The notes beneath the pieces were generated by a model. The model had not been told where the DNA came from. It saw only the letters and a program-made list of their open reading frames with translations, and did not search any database. Both the position numbers and the translations under genes were made by a program. From contig JAFGQN010000223.1 in the NCBI GenBank assembly GCA_016935665.1, forward strand, positions 1 to 64,000: a stretch of DNA of 64,000 bases, in the 5' to 3' direction. Shown piece by piece: positions 52,600 to 62,730 of the stretch; the first letter of the stretch is position 1; each line of letters begins with the position of its first letter. Origin of the DNA: Deltaproteobacteria bacterium. GTDB taxonomy: Bacteria; Myxococcota_A; Polyangia; JAAYKL01.

Positions 52600-55101
52600 A
52601 TGAAAACCCCAGAAACATTCGAACAAATCACAAAACGCGCGGCAGCGTTTGCCAAAAGCGCCGGCATTAAACTGAACTCGGGACATTTACTTTTGGCGAT
52701 TCTGACCGGCGCGGGGGTAGCCGCAAATACGCTGTCTCTTCGCGGACTTACCGAAACCAAGGTCCGCGCGAGACTCCGTGAAGACCTGGAAGAAAGTGAC
52801 GAGGTACTAAACCGGGTTCAGCAAAGCACATTGCAGATTGCGCGGTCCGTTCGCAGCACAAGTATTGGCGCCATTCATTTACTTGCGGGAATTGCCACGG
52901 TAAAAGAGTGCAGGGGGCATCAAATCATGCGGGATTGCGATTTGAATGTGGATACCATTCGCGTTCAGTCACTGCGCAATATGACCAGTGGTTTTACCCG
53001 GGAACACGGTCATCGCAGCGACAATCAACAGTTGAATCTCGCCATGAAGGACTCACCCCGGGCCATCACGCAAAAAAGCAAACCGTCCAGCAAGCCGTCC
53101 AAAGAGACCCGTCCCCCAAAAAAAACACTGCCTGCTCAAAAAAAGAGGGTGATAGTCTCCAAAACCAAAGGCGTGGGGCGGCAACTGGAACAGGCCCAAA
53201 AAAAGATGCGTACCGGGGGCGCCATACCCGTCGACACGCCGTCATCGGCGTCAACGTCCCATGCCACCGTTTCCGGGGATATCGCCGTTTCCCAATTTTC
53301 ATTGACGCCCAAAGACTACCCCGTCCTTTGCACTTTGGGGCGAAATCTAACACAGGAAGCGGCGGATGGCGTACTCAAACCCATCGTTGGGCGCGTGGCG
53401 GAAATAGAGCAAATAGCTGATATTCTTAATAAAAAGCGGGCAAACTGCCCCTGTCTGGTGGGACCGCCGGGAGTGGGCAAAACGGCTATTGTGGAAGGTC
53501 TCGCCTGCGACATGCTGTTTGAGACAGTCAGCGGTTTCGATTATGAAGTCATTGTGGAGGTCAGTCTGCCCGCGCTGTTGGGGGGCACCACCCTCAGAGG
53601 TGAGTTGAGCGAAAAAATCATTGAAGCGACAAAGGAGATCGGAAAAAGCCAGGGCAAGGTAATTCTCTTTTTCGACGATGTTCATACACTGCTGGGATCC
53701 GCAGACGCCACAGAGGCGGTGACAGAGTTGAAGTCTGCCATGGGTAGAGGTGAAATTCCCTGTATTTTTGCCACAACTGAGTCCGATTTCAACAAATATG
53801 TCGATCCCGCGCTGGCCCGTCTGATGACCACCATCGATGTGACCGAGCCCAGGGAAGAAGAAGCCCTGGAGATTCTGGCGGGGGTGGCGCCGGACTACGA
53901 AGCCTTTCATGATGTAAAAATTGACACGAATGCGCTGCGTGCTTCAGTGGTGCTCAGCTCGCGATACATTTCCGACAGTTATTTGCCGGACAAAGCGGTC
54001 TCCATCATTGACCTGGCGGCATCCCAGGTGAAGCGGCGGGGTGGAAATAGTGTACAGGAAGCCGATGTGGCCACTGTTCTCGCGCAAAAAATCGGCGTCC
54101 CCGAAGAGCGGTTGAAAGTCAGCGATGCCCATCGACTGCTTGATCTGGAACAGGAACTGTCACAGGATATTATCGGACATCACCACGCGCTGTCCGCCCT
54201 GGGCGAAACGCTGCGTCGCAACGCCGCCGGTTTTCACAGCGGGCGTCCAATTGGCTCCTTTTTGTTCCTGGGTCCCACGGGTGTAGGCAAAACCGAAACC
54301 GCCAAAACACTGGCCCGGCTGCTGTTCGCCGATGAAAAGGCCATGATTCGCCTGGATATGTCGGAGTTTTCCGAAGCCCATGCAGTGGCCCGGATGATTG
54401 GCGCTCCCCCTGGATATATCGGCCATGAAGATGGTGGTCAACTCACTGACGCGGTGCGTCGACGCCCCTACAGTCTGGTACTGCTGGACGAAATCGAAAA
54501 AGCCCATCGCGATGTGATTCAATCATTGCTGCAAGTGCTGGACGACGGACGGTTGACGGACGGCAAGGGCAAAACGGTGGATTTTAAAAATACCGTCATC
54601 ATCATGACCAGCAATCTGGGCTCGGACATGCGACAGATGGAAAAAAATCATGGTCCCGTTGGATTTGGACACTCCGAAATAAGAGCCGAAACCAATCTTA
54701 AAGATACTGTTACAAACGCGGCCCGGGCGGCATTGCCTCCCGAATTGTGGAACCGTATTGATGAACCTTTGGTATTCGAGCCATTGACCCAAAATGATGT
54801 GGCCCGGATCGCCCGGTTAATGCTCAATAAATTGGCGAAACAAATTTACCGGGAGCGCGAAATTGCGCTTGCTATTGAGGACGAAGTGATTGATCATCTT
54901 ATAGTCGGTGGCGGATTTGACATGCAACTGGGGGCCAGGCCAATGCGTCGCACCATCTCCAGAATGATTGAAGGCCCCCTCGCCCGCATCATCCTTGGAG
55001 AGAGTAACAAAGGAGACACAATAGAGATCGCTGTGAATGATGAAGAACTCTATTTTAGAAATATTCGAGGCCAGGATGGCCTCTGTTCGGGGACCCCATG
55101 A
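52600..55101 (+). CDS. ClpA/ClpC-like AAA+ unfoldase with unusual first ring
   Basis: 833 aa. A Clp-N domain (about 1-125) is followed by a basic, Lys/Pro/Ser-rich linker (150-230), then AAA1 and AAA2. Walker A motifs are at 288-295 (GPPGVGKT) and 558-565 (GPTGVGKT). In AAA1 the Walker B reads ILFFDDVHTLL, with Asp instead of the catalytic Glu, and the usual ALERRF arginine-finger segment reads ALARLM. AAA2 is normal (LVLLDEIEKAH). There is no ClpB-type middle coiled coil. A VGF tripeptide (GPVGFG, near 690) lies where ClpC and ClpA carry their ClpP-binding loop. It probably delivers substrates to ClpP. ATGA overlap couples it to the kinase gene. Confidence 0.88.
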   Translation: MKTPETFEQITKRAAAFAKSAGIKLNSGHLLLAILTGAGVAANTLSLRGLTETKVRARLREDLEESDEVLNRVQQSTLQIARSVRSTSIGAIHLLAGIATVKECRGHQIMRDCDLNVDTIRVQSLRNMTSGFTREHGHRSDNQQLNLAMKDSPRAITQKSKPSSKPSKETRPPKKTLPAQKKRVIVSKTKGVGRQLEQAQKKMRTGGAIPVDTPSSASTSHATVSGDIAVSQFSLTPKDYPVLCTLGRNLTQEAADGVLKPIVGRVAEIEQIADILNKKRANCPCLVGPPGVGKTAIVEGLACDMLFETVSGFDYEVIVEVSLPALLGGTTLRGELSEKIIEATKEIGKSQGKVILFFDDVHTLLGSADATEAVTELKSAMGRGEIPCIFATTESDFNKYVDPALARLMTTIDVTEPREEEALEILAGVAPDYEAFHDVKIDTNALRASVVLSSRYISDSYLPDKAVSIIDLAASQVKRRGGNSVQEADVATVLAQKIGVPEERLKVSDAHRLLDLEQELSQDIIGHHHALSALGETLRRNAAGFHSGRPIGSFLFLGPTGVGKTETAKTLARLLFADEKAMIRLDMSEFSEAHAVARMIGAPPGYIGHEDGGQLTDAVRRRPYSLVLLDEIEKAHRDVIQSLLQVLDDGRLTDGKGKTVDFKNTVIIMTSNLGSDMRQMEKNHGPVGFGHSEIRAETNLKDTVTNAARAALPPELWNRIDEPLVFEPLTQNDVARIARLMLNKLAKQIYREREIALAIEDEVIDHLIVGGGFDMQLGARPMRRTISRMIEGPLARIILGESNKGDTIEIAVNDEELYFRNIRGQDGLCSGTP

Positions 55102-56435
55102 CTGATTCGGCCGAAACCCTAAAACTGCCCATTCAATTTGGCCCTTACTACCTGTTCGATTTTGTCGGCAAAGGTGGTATGGCCGAGATTTTCCTTGCCA
55201 AAACCCTCACTGAATTGGGAACAGAAAAAATATGTGTCATCAAACGTATTCTGCCCCTTCTGAATAAGGACAAGGATTTTTGCGAGATGCTGATTAACGA
55301 GGCCAAAATCGTGGCCAATCTGTCCCATGCCAATGTGGTGAAAACGCTGCAGCTGGGGCAAATCGATCAGCAATATTATATCGCCATGGAGTACGTGGAG
55401 GGCGTAGATCTGAATCGTTTGCTGGGCACTCTCTCCAAAGCAGGCGCAGCGCTGCCACTGCAGTTCGCCCTTTACATCATCATTGAAACGCTCAAAGGGC
55501 TCGATTACGCCCATCGCGCCACAGATGCCAGCGGCAATCCCTACAACATCATTCATCGCGATGTGTCCCCCACCAACGTGCTCATTTCCACCGAAGGCGA
55601 AGTCAAGCTATGTGATTTTGGTATCGCCAAAGTCACGCGCAAAGGGGTGGACGCCGAGGAACCTCATCTCGACGAGCAGCATGTAAAGGGCAAAATGGCC
55701 TATATGTCTCCAGAACATGTGGCCGGCGACAATATTGATCAGCGCGCTGATCTCTTCGCGGTGGGCATTTTATTGTGGGAACTATTGAGTGGACGACGAC
55801 TCTATAAGTCCAAAGACGCCGACGAAACTCGACGCAAAGCCAGTGAAGCCGTCATTCCCGAAATCACCGATCGTGGATTTGACGAATTTGAAATGCTGTC
55901 CGACATCGTCAAAAAGGCGCTGTCCAAAGATGTGACGCAACGTTTTGCAAACGGCAGAGAATTTATTCGCGCCATTGAGGATTATCTTCATGTCACCGGT
56001 CAGGTGGTCTCCCAATTGCGATTTTCTGAATTTTTGATGGAAAATCTGGGCGAGCTAATCATGGAAATGCGACAAACGCGCGAGAAGAATGCTCAGGCGT
56101 TGGCTGACGTAATAAAAAATAAATCATTGAATGACCACCTGGGATTCGATTTGGACGAGGTTGACGAAACACCCTCCAAATTTACTGTATCTCTGCTAAA
56201 CGACGACGATCTGGAAGATCCGCTGCATCACAGCGACCGCTATACCAGCACGAATCGCCTGGCTGAGAATCTGGCGCACAAATTTGAAGAAGAAGAACGC
56301 GCCATCAAGGAATCACAAACCAATATCCCCCGTCTTCCCGAAGAAAAAAAATCCCCGGCTACCGTCGCTGCCGGTTTCATGGCAGCCGCCGCACTGGCCG
56401 CAGTGGGATTCATTGTATACTGGCTGCTTTCTTAA
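55098..56435 (+). CDS. Ser/Thr protein kinase, coupled to Clp unfoldase
   Basis: 445 aa. The kinase domain (about 17-290) has GKGGMAEIFLAK, catalytic Lys49 (VIKR), HRDVSPTNVLI and CDFGIAK. A linker with acidic and Asp-rich stretches follows, and one membrane segment at the very C-terminus (TVAAGFMAAAALAAVGFIVYWLL). It is almost the same arrangement as the kinase at 14813. Its ATG overlaps the Clp stop (ATGA), so the unfoldase and kinase are made in fixed ratio, which suggests that the Clp protein or its substrates are phosphorylated. Confidence 0.93.
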   Translation: MTDSAETLKLPIQFGPYYLFDFVGKGGMAEIFLAKTLTELGTEKICVIKRILPLLNKDKDFCEMLINEAKIVANLSHANVVKTLQLGQIDQQYYIAMEYVEGVDLNRLLGTLSKAGAALPLQFALYIIIETLKGLDYAHRATDASGNPYNIIHRDVSPTNVLISTEGEVKLCDFGIAKVTRKGVDAEEPHLDEQHVKGKMAYMSPEHVAGDNIDQRADLFAVGILLWELLSGRRLYKSKDADETRRKASEAVIPEITDRGFDEFEMLSDIVKKALSKDVTQRFANGREFIRAIEDYLHVTGQVVSQLRFSEFLMENLGELIMEMRQTREKNAQALADVIKNKSLNDHLGFDLDEVDETPSKFTVSLLNDDDLEDPLHHSDRYTSTNRLAENLAHKFEEEERAIKESQTNIPRLPEEKKSPATVAAGFMAAAALAAVGFIVYWLLS

Positions 56436-56824
56436 TTAATTCGAGGTCAATGCCCTGGCGAGACGTGGAATGAAAAAAACCCGCGAAAAAAAACAAGGCG
56501 CGTAGCAACACCACTTCGCGCCTTGAAAAGTGAGGGCATTCACTTTCTTAACCGGTTAATCCACCGTATTGTCTGAACGGCAAGTATTTATCTTTAGATA
56601 AAAGTTCCGCATATATAAACTACCAGTGCACATTAAAAATCAAAATGGACACACAAAAACAAAAAAAATGAGTCCCACGCCAAACAACACACTGGGCTGC
56701 ATATTCCACAGAGAAAATGGAGTTGCATTTCCCGTTGTGTGTTTGTTCACAAAACGCCGACTCAGTGCAATTGGCTGGAAAAGAAGTTCGACGCAGGATT
56801 TGATGTGAACTTTAATACCGCGGT
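56436..56824. other. 389-bp intergenic region with nested inverted repeats
   Basis: It lies between two genes pointing at each other. An outer repeat AATGCCCT (56449-56456) / AGGGCATT (56533-56540) encloses the 9-bp hairpin described separately. The rest (56541-56824) shows no gene. Confidence 0.5.
56486..56525 (-). terminator. Intrinsic terminator, minus strand
   Basis: CAAGGCGCG (56494-56502) pairs with CGCGCCTTG (56517-56525), a perfect 9-bp stem. Read on the minus strand it is followed by eight T (56486-56493). It would end transcription from the 56825-58291 gene, 300 bases downstream of that stop, and so leaves a long 3' untranslated stretch. Confidence 0.8.
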
Positions 56825-58291
56825 CTAAAAGCCGGATGCGTTCAGTTCCGTAATACAAATCGGTGCATTTTGAGTCGTGGACATAATTTGAAGACTGATT
56901 TTCTGCACCGCTTTTTGGTGAACAACAATCCGCTGATAAAACATCGCTTCCGGGTTCAGCGAAACATCCTTTTGCACTTCGCCATCTGCGGTGAAAACAG
57001 TCATGCGGACGGCATTCAATTTCGCCTGGGGTTGATACGCACAGCTCGATGCCAGCCATAAAACCTCCACATTCGATGGCGGAAACCATTCAATTACAAG
57101 CGTATCGCCACTTTTGCCCTGCCAGGAACTGCGCCAGTTGCCGTCCTTCGCACGATCGCCAAGGGGACTGAGAATGCTGAATGGTCGATATTCCTTTCCA
57201 TTTACACGACCGGGTAATCCGGATGTCCATTCCAGTATGCGGATCGCAGCGCTCACCCGTTTACCGAATCCGTCTTTCGATTCATCCTGGACATTCTTCA
57301 TGGCGTCCGAAAAAGACATGGGCCACAGCACACTCGGGCTGCTTTGAATACGCGTTGTGGCGTTGTCCATAAATTCGATGAGTGCATCCACATTTCTTTG
57401 GGAGACCTCCGGTGGCAGCAACGGCCACACTTCGGTCAGCTGGCGAAACGACTTTATCCATAACGGAAAAGCGCCGAAACGTTTGGCGCCGCCCTGTTGT
57501 TCATAAAATCGAATAAAGTCGAACCACGATCCGTACATGCCATTTTCAGCCTGGTACCGGGTTTCGCCGGGATCCCGTCTCAATATCAGGTCGTACTGCA
57601 GCGGAAAGCGCTCTCGAAACAGAATTTCACCACTTGCCTTATGCAACACTGACGCCTCACATCCGGCACGTATGCTCTTTTCAAGAACGATACGCTCCGC
57701 TTCCCCACCCATTTTAGCCAGTGTCTGCATCGCTGTGCCCAGCTGGGGGCCACAGGATGCCACATGGGCCAACAGCGCTTTATAGCCCTCGCTGTGAGCT
57801 CCCAACGCCAGAATCGACGCCGCGTTAATGCGAATAACATCGCTTCTTGCACGCAGTTGGCCAGTCAGCCTGATGATATACGCCTTTTCCTTTGCCAACA
57901 CGCGCAACGACAGGAAGTCCTCCCGCCTGGGGCTTTGCGCCCACTTTGTGGCCAGTCGTGAAAAAAAAGAGGTTGGAACCAGCTTCCGTTGGGCCAAAAT
58001 TCTGGCGGCGTCCAGCACCAGAGTCGGATCCATGGCGTGTTCCGCCAACATCTGCAGAACATCGGGGGAGGCCGCTTCGAGCCATTGGTGAACCAAAGCC
58101 GGATGAACCTCTCCGTGATTCAACGAGTCCAAATCCAATCGCAGCGCTCGCCACGCAGTAACCCGCGCATTCCCAAGAACAATCGGGTTCGCCGGACAGT
58201 CGCCCGGACATACCGAAGTCAGGCCCCAAAATGGAACAAGAGGAGACAGCAATGCCAACATCACAATAAAATTACGCACAAAACTGAACAT
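56825..58291 (-). CDS. Exported HEAT-like protein with discoidin-like C-terminus
   Basis: 488 aa from ATG 58291 (AGGA close upstream). A signal peptide (MFSFVRNFIVMLALLSPLVPFWG) is clear. Residues 30-260 are helical repeats of the HEAT/ARM kind (ILALGAHSEGYKALLAHVASCG, TLAKMGGEAERIVLEKSI). The last 110 residues are beta-rich, from LVIEWFPPSNVEVLWLA and MTVFTADGEVQKDV to SLQIMSTTQNAPICITELN, like the discoidin-type NADase-type glycan-binding domains (inferred). Probably a periplasmic or surface protein. The function is unknown. Confidence 0.72.
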   Translation of the reverse strand: MFSFVRNFIVMLALLSPLVPFWGLTSVCPGDCPANPIVLGNARVTAWRALRLDLDSLNHGEVHPALVHQWLEAASPDVLQMLAEHAMDPTLVLDAARILAQRKLVPTSFFSRLATKWAQSPRREDFLSLRVLAKEKAYIIRLTGQLRARSDVIRINAASILALGAHSEGYKALLAHVASCGPQLGTAMQTLAKMGGEAERIVLEKSIRAGCEASVLHKASGEILFRERFPLQYDLILRRDPGETRYQAENGMYGSWFDFIRFYEQQGGAKRFGAFPLWIKSFRQLTEVWPLLPPEVSQRNVDALIEFMDNATTRIQSSPSVLWPMSFSDAMKNVQDESKDGFGKRVSAAIRILEWTSGLPGRVNGKEYRPFSILSPLGDRAKDGNWRSSWQGKSGDTLVIEWFPPSNVEVLWLASSCAYQPQAKLNAVRMTVFTADGEVQKDVSLNPEAMFYQRIVVHQKAVQKISLQIMSTTQNAPICITELNASGF

Positions 58292-58520
58292 TTTCCTGCT
58301 TTGACGACTTTTGATTTCGAATAACTGAACTGCCAGGGCAGTTGGTCGCCATTTCGGTTCCAACAGTACAAACTCACGCAACCGGAGGCAAAATAATTGC
58401 GCGTTCAGGATATTTCCCGCACTTTTAATTCAACAGTTTCATTGAATTCTCTCGGGTTTCAAATATTCGGCTAGCGAATATTCTTGCCTCATAAAGAACT
58501 TACGCTACATTTTTCAAAGT

Positions 58521-61397
58521 ATGCACCCCAGAAAACGTACAATTGCCGTGCTGTCCGACAGCTTTCTCGGAGAATATCAAACTTTGATACGTACTTCGGT
58601 GGAAGCGTTCGCCAAAACACACGACTGCAACCTGCAGTTTGTAGTGGGCAGAGAATTGGATTCCCCCCTGTTTCATGACCAGGTCCAAAATGGCATCTTT
58701 GAACAGATAGATCCCGTATTGACTGATGGCATCATTATTTTGACCGGGGCGTTGTCCAATTACTGCGGACCGGGGCGCATTTCCCAATTTTGCAATCACT
58801 ACAGACCCGCCTCCATCTGCAGCGTGGGAATTGCCGTTCCTGAAGTTCCCAGCGTACTGATTCGAAATCCATCCTTTGGAGAACTGGTGGAGCATCTCAT
58901 CACCGTTCATGAAAAAAAGCACATCGCTTTTCTGGGTGGTCCCCGTTCCAATACCGAGGCACAGCAGCGACGAGAAGTCTTTTTGGAAACACTTCGGGCA
59001 CATCATCTTCTGTTTGATTTGCGACTGGAGGCCTGTGGCGAATTTCTGGTTCACAAGGGGTTCGAAGCCACCATGCAGCTGCTCTCGAAAAATGTCCCCA
59101 TGGATGCCATCGTGGCGGCCAACGACGATATGGCCATCGGCGCGCTCACCGCGCTGCAACAGGAGGGGATTCGCATCCCAGAGGATATTGCGGTGACCGG
59201 ATTTGATGATTTATGCGAGTCCCGTTTTGTAAGTCCCAGGCTCACCACCATGCGACAGCCCTTCGAAACCATCGGTGACAAGGCAGCATCACTGCTTTGG
59301 AGGCAAATGGACGGAGAAACCGTTCCACTGATTACCGAAGTATCACCACGGTTGGTGCTCCGCCGTTCCTGTGGTTGTCGTCCCCCCGCGTTGCGTCCTG
59401 GCAACCGAAACGCCACCCATAAAGAGCCCGCAACCATAGAGACACAAAAGATGCAGCTGGAAGCCGTACTGCTCACTCAGATAAAACTCGCCGGCAAAGC
59501 ATATGAAGGCTGGGCATCTCGACTGGTGGATGCGCTGTTTCAAGAACTGGAGGGTGAAAAGAATGCGTTTACTTCGGGCCTGCGCGAAATCCTTTCCTCC
59601 TGCATCCCTGGTCCCTGGCTCATAGACGAGTTGCACACCGCCATTTCCTATTTACGCTCACAACTGCAAATTAAGCCGGAACAGGCCGAAACAGTCGAAG
59701 ATATGTGGCACCGAGGCCGAATTCTGCTATTCGATTCCATGGCCCGATTGCACATCGATGAACGTTTGGCCTTGATTCGAACCAACAAGATTCTCGTGAT
59801 GCGCTCCCTGGATTCCACACGCCCCGAATTGTCACGTAATCTGCTGCTCAAAGAAATTATTCACGAACTGCTGACGGTGGGTGTACGAAACGCAGTCATC
59901 TCCGTATTTACAAACGAAAGCTGTCAGCAGCTGGAGAGCGTCGTGGCGATTCGGGAAGGTCGCCCCGTGGCGGATTCGCAGCAGACATATCCCTCGACTC
60001 AGCTCATACCGGATTTCATGCGCTCAAACGAACGCAACAGCTACGTTTACTTTTCACTGGCCAGCGGAGAAGAAAGACTGGGTATCCTTGCGCTGGATGG
60101 GGGAAACGCGGGCAGTTACTACGAAATGCTCAGCGAATACCTCAGCGCCAACATTAAACTGATTACGCTATATCAGGATCAGCAGCGCAAATTCCGCTTC
60201 GAAGCGAGAGAACGACAGCGCGCATTGGAACTGCAGCATCGGCAAAAACTGGAGAGTCTGGGTGTGCTGGCGGGCGGCGTGGCCCACGATTTTAATAACA
60301 TGCTTTCGGTAATGGCCGGAAATCTGGACATCATTCACATGGAGATGCCAGAGGAGGACACCATGAGAGAACCACTGCAGGAATGTCGCAACACCGTTAA
60401 ACGTGCGACGGGTCTGGTGCAGCAGCTTCTGGCCTACTCCGGTAAAAGCAAGTTTTCTGTTGCGCGCACAAATCTGAACGCCGTTATCCAGGATCTTGAG
60501 GATTTCCTCAAAATGGCGGTATCCAAAAACGTCAGGTTGAAGTTTCAGCTGACTCATGAACTGCCTGACGTGGAGGCCGATACCGCGCAACTGAACCAGA
60601 TATTTGTCAATCTGGTGATCAATGCCTCGGAGGCCATTGAAGAGTTGGGCCGGGAAGGACTCATTCGCGTGGAAACCACCACGACACTCCTGGATGAAGA
60701 CTATTTCAAGCGGACCATCTCGCAGGAGATTCTTCAATCGGGTGAATATGTAGTGGCCCGCATCATCGACAACGGCACGGGAATCGACAAGGATACGCTC
60801 AGTCAGATCTTCGATCCGTTTTACACCACCAAGTTTGGCGGCAGAGGCCTCGGACTGGCAGCGGTACTGGGAATTGTTCGCGGTCATCGCGGCAGTATTC
60901 TCGTGGATAGTCAGCTGGGGAAAGGCACTACTTTTGAACTGGCATTTCCGCTGCTGCCCACACAGGATGACTCTCCCAGAAAGCCTGTTTCCAGACCAAC
61001 ACAAATTGGCGCTGGAACCATATTAATTGTGGACGATGAGAAAGCAGTGCTGAAAGCCGGCGCCAGACTTTTACAAAAAATGGGGTTTTCCACCCTGGAA
61101 GCGCAAAACGGGCAGCAGGCCATTCACCTGGTACAGGATTTCCCCGACGTCATCAATTGTATCCTGATGGACATTACCATGCCGGGTATTGGCGGAATTG
61201 CCGCCATGTCTGAAATCCGAAAAATCGACGCGAAAATCCCAGTGGTTCTCACCAGTGGTTATTCCGAAGAATCCGCGGAACAGGAAGACTACAAAGTCAA
61301 ACCCGCGGCGTTTTTGCAAAAGCCGTACAACCTGGAATCCCTGGCGGGGATCATCTACGATGTGATGCATCTGCAGGAAAGCAATATACACAACTGA
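58521..61397 (+). CDS. Soluble hybrid histidine kinase with LacI-type ligand domain
   Basis: 958 aa, no signal peptide or membrane helix. Residues 5-290 form a LacI/GalR-like periplasmic-binding fold without the DNA-binding helix-turn-helix: KKHIAFLGGPRSN, DAIVAANDDMAIGALTALQQEGIRIPEDIAVTGFDD, LTTMRQPFETIG. A middle region (about 310-560) follows that I cannot assign firmly (possibly GAF-like). The kinase core has GGVAHDFNNMLSVM (His), NLVINASEAI, DNGTGIDKDT and GRGLGLAAVLGIVRGH. The C-terminal receiver carries VDDEKA, the phospho-acceptor in CILMDITMPG, LTSGYSE and QKPYN. It would sense a cytosolic sugar-like ligand and relay phosphate internally. Confidence 0.88.
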   Translation: MHPRKRTIAVLSDSFLGEYQTLIRTSVEAFAKTHDCNLQFVVGRELDSPLFHDQVQNGIFEQIDPVLTDGIIILTGALSNYCGPGRISQFCNHYRPASICSVGIAVPEVPSVLIRNPSFGELVEHLITVHEKKHIAFLGGPRSNTEAQQRREVFLETLRAHHLLFDLRLEACGEFLVHKGFEATMQLLSKNVPMDAIVAANDDMAIGALTALQQEGIRIPEDIAVTGFDDLCESRFVSPRLTTMRQPFETIGDKAASLLWRQMDGETVPLITEVSPRLVLRRSCGCRPPALRPGNRNATHKEPATIETQKMQLEAVLLTQIKLAGKAYEGWASRLVDALFQELEGEKNAFTSGLREILSSCIPGPWLIDELHTAISYLRSQLQIKPEQAETVEDMWHRGRILLFDSMARLHIDERLALIRTNKILVMRSLDSTRPELSRNLLLKEIIHELLTVGVRNAVISVFTNESCQQLESVVAIREGRPVADSQQTYPSTQLIPDFMRSNERNSYVYFSLASGEERLGILALDGGNAGSYYEMLSEYLSANIKLITLYQDQQRKFRFEARERQRALELQHRQKLESLGVLAGGVAHDFNNMLSVMAGNLDIIHMEMPEEDTMREPLQECRNTVKRATGLVQQLLAYSGKSKFSVARTNLNAVIQDLEDFLKMAVSKNVRLKFQLTHELPDVEADTAQLNQIFVNLVINASEAIEELGREGLIRVETTTTLLDEDYFKRTISQEILQSGEYVVARIIDNGTGIDKDTLSQIFDPFYTTKFGGRGLGLAAVLGIVRGHRGSILVDSQLGKGTTFELAFPLLPTQDDSPRKPVSRPTQIGAGTILIVDDEKAVLKAGARLLQKMGFSTLEAQNGQQAIHLVQDFPDVINCILMDITMPGIGGIAAMSEIRKIDAKIPVVLTSGYSEESAEQEDYKVKPAAFLQKPYNLESLAGIIYDVMHLQESNIHN

Positions 61398-61422
61398 CGA
61401 GACGCCACTCGAACGACGTCAC

Positions 61423-62730
61423 TCACATCCAGACTTTATGGTAACTCTGGTCCAGACGCGCGTTGAACACGCCCGTATCCTCCCCCTCATTGCGACGGGG
61501 CAAAATCACAGTAAACCGCGCACCTTTCCCTGGGGCACTGCTCACTTTGATGCGTCCCTTCAATTGCTCCACCATGCCATGTACAACCGCCAACCCCAAT
61601 CCCGTTCCTTCACCAATGGGTTTGGTGGTAAAAAACGGTTCAAAGATTCGACTCTGGGTGTCCTTATCCATGCCGCGGCCGTTGTCCTTGATGGAAAACC
61701 AGTATGACAAATCACTGCACCCACTGCTGATGGAAATCGCACCCCCGCGAGCCACCGCCTGAGTTGCGTTCACCAGCAGATTCACCACAATCTGCGAGAG
61801 CTGTCTGGGATAACCGGCCTGCATGGGAATTTCTTCCAGTGCGAGAGACACCGTTACCCCAGGCCCAACTCGTCCCTGTGTCATACGCACCGCACTGCGA
61901 ATCACATCGTTAACATCAAAAATAGACAGGGACTCCACATCACCGCGGGCAAACCGTCTCAGGTCATCCACAATGGTGTTAACGCGTCCGATGCCCTCTT
62001 TGATTTCCGGGACGATTTCCGATACATACTCTGAATGCAACTCTTTGGAATCGCACAGATGGGGCAAGTCTTTTTCCAGCTGATGGATGTTGCTGGTCAC
62101 AAATGCCATTGGGTTGTTGATTTCGTGAGCAATACCCGCCGCCAGCATACCCAGAGAAGACATTTTCTCCTGATGTGTGGCCACTTCCTGCAACTGTTCC
62201 AGTCGCTGGCGCTGACGTCGCTGTTCTGCCGCAGCCTCTATCAGCACGCCGGAACGCGCGACACTCACGGTCATCGCGGTCACAGTCGCCGCACTAAACG
62301 CCAGAATGGTGAACCAGTCCATCTGAAAATACACACTGAATCCAATTTGTGCCGCCAGCAGCACCAACACTCCCGTTCGCGAAAAGACACTGCCGCCACG
62401 ATCGGTCATGGTAGCAAAAGCCAGCAAAAATCCCCAGGTTGGCACTGACGCATGCGCAACCACTATTTTGAGTACCTGTCCCACTACATTGACAACTTCA
62501 CGAATACGCGACATTTTCATCTGCTTTTGCGGATTCGTCAGCGATGGCAGAACCGCCACATTTAGAGCCCCCAGCACACCACAGACAATGATTGCCGACC
62601 ATCTTCTGAATTCATCGTCAAAACAACTGATAACTATCAGCACGTCCAACAGAAATGCCGGTAGCGCCACAGCCTGAGTCACCGATAGGCGTCGCCGATG
62701 AATTCTGTCGTTCATGCCCATCTCGTTCAT
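61423..62730 (-). CDS. Membrane sensor histidine kinase
   Basis: 435 aa. The N-terminal half (about 15-170) has four to six hydrophobic helices (VALPAFLLDVLIVIS, WSAIIVCGVLGALNVAVL, VLVLLAAQIGFSVYF) with no large periplasmic domain. A coiled coil (AAEQRRQRQRLEQLQEVATHQ) leads to the H-box GIAHEINNPMAF, then NLLVNATQAV, DNGRGMDKDT and GEGTGLGLAVVHGM. It overlaps the response-regulator gene by four bases (ATGA at 62727-62730). Confidence 0.92.
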   Translation of the reverse strand: MNEMGMNDRIHRRRLSVTQAVALPAFLLDVLIVISCFDDEFRRWSAIIVCGVLGALNVAVLPSLTNPQKQMKMSRIREVVNVVGQVLKIVVAHASVPTWGFLLAFATMTDRGGSVFSRTGVLVLLAAQIGFSVYFQMDWFTILAFSAATVTAMTVSVARSGVLIEAAAEQRRQRQRLEQLQEVATHQEKMSSLGMLAAGIAHEINNPMAFVTSNIHQLEKDLPHLCDSKELHSEYVSEIVPEIKEGIGRVNTIVDDLRRFARGDVESLSIFDVNDVIRSAVRMTQGRVGPGVTVSLALEEIPMQAGYPRQLSQIVVNLLVNATQAVARGGAISISSGCSDLSYWFSIKDNGRGMDKDTQSRIFEPFFTTKPIGEGTGLGLAVVHGMVEQLKGRIKVSSAPGKGARFTVILPRRNEGEDTGVFNARLDQSYHKVWM

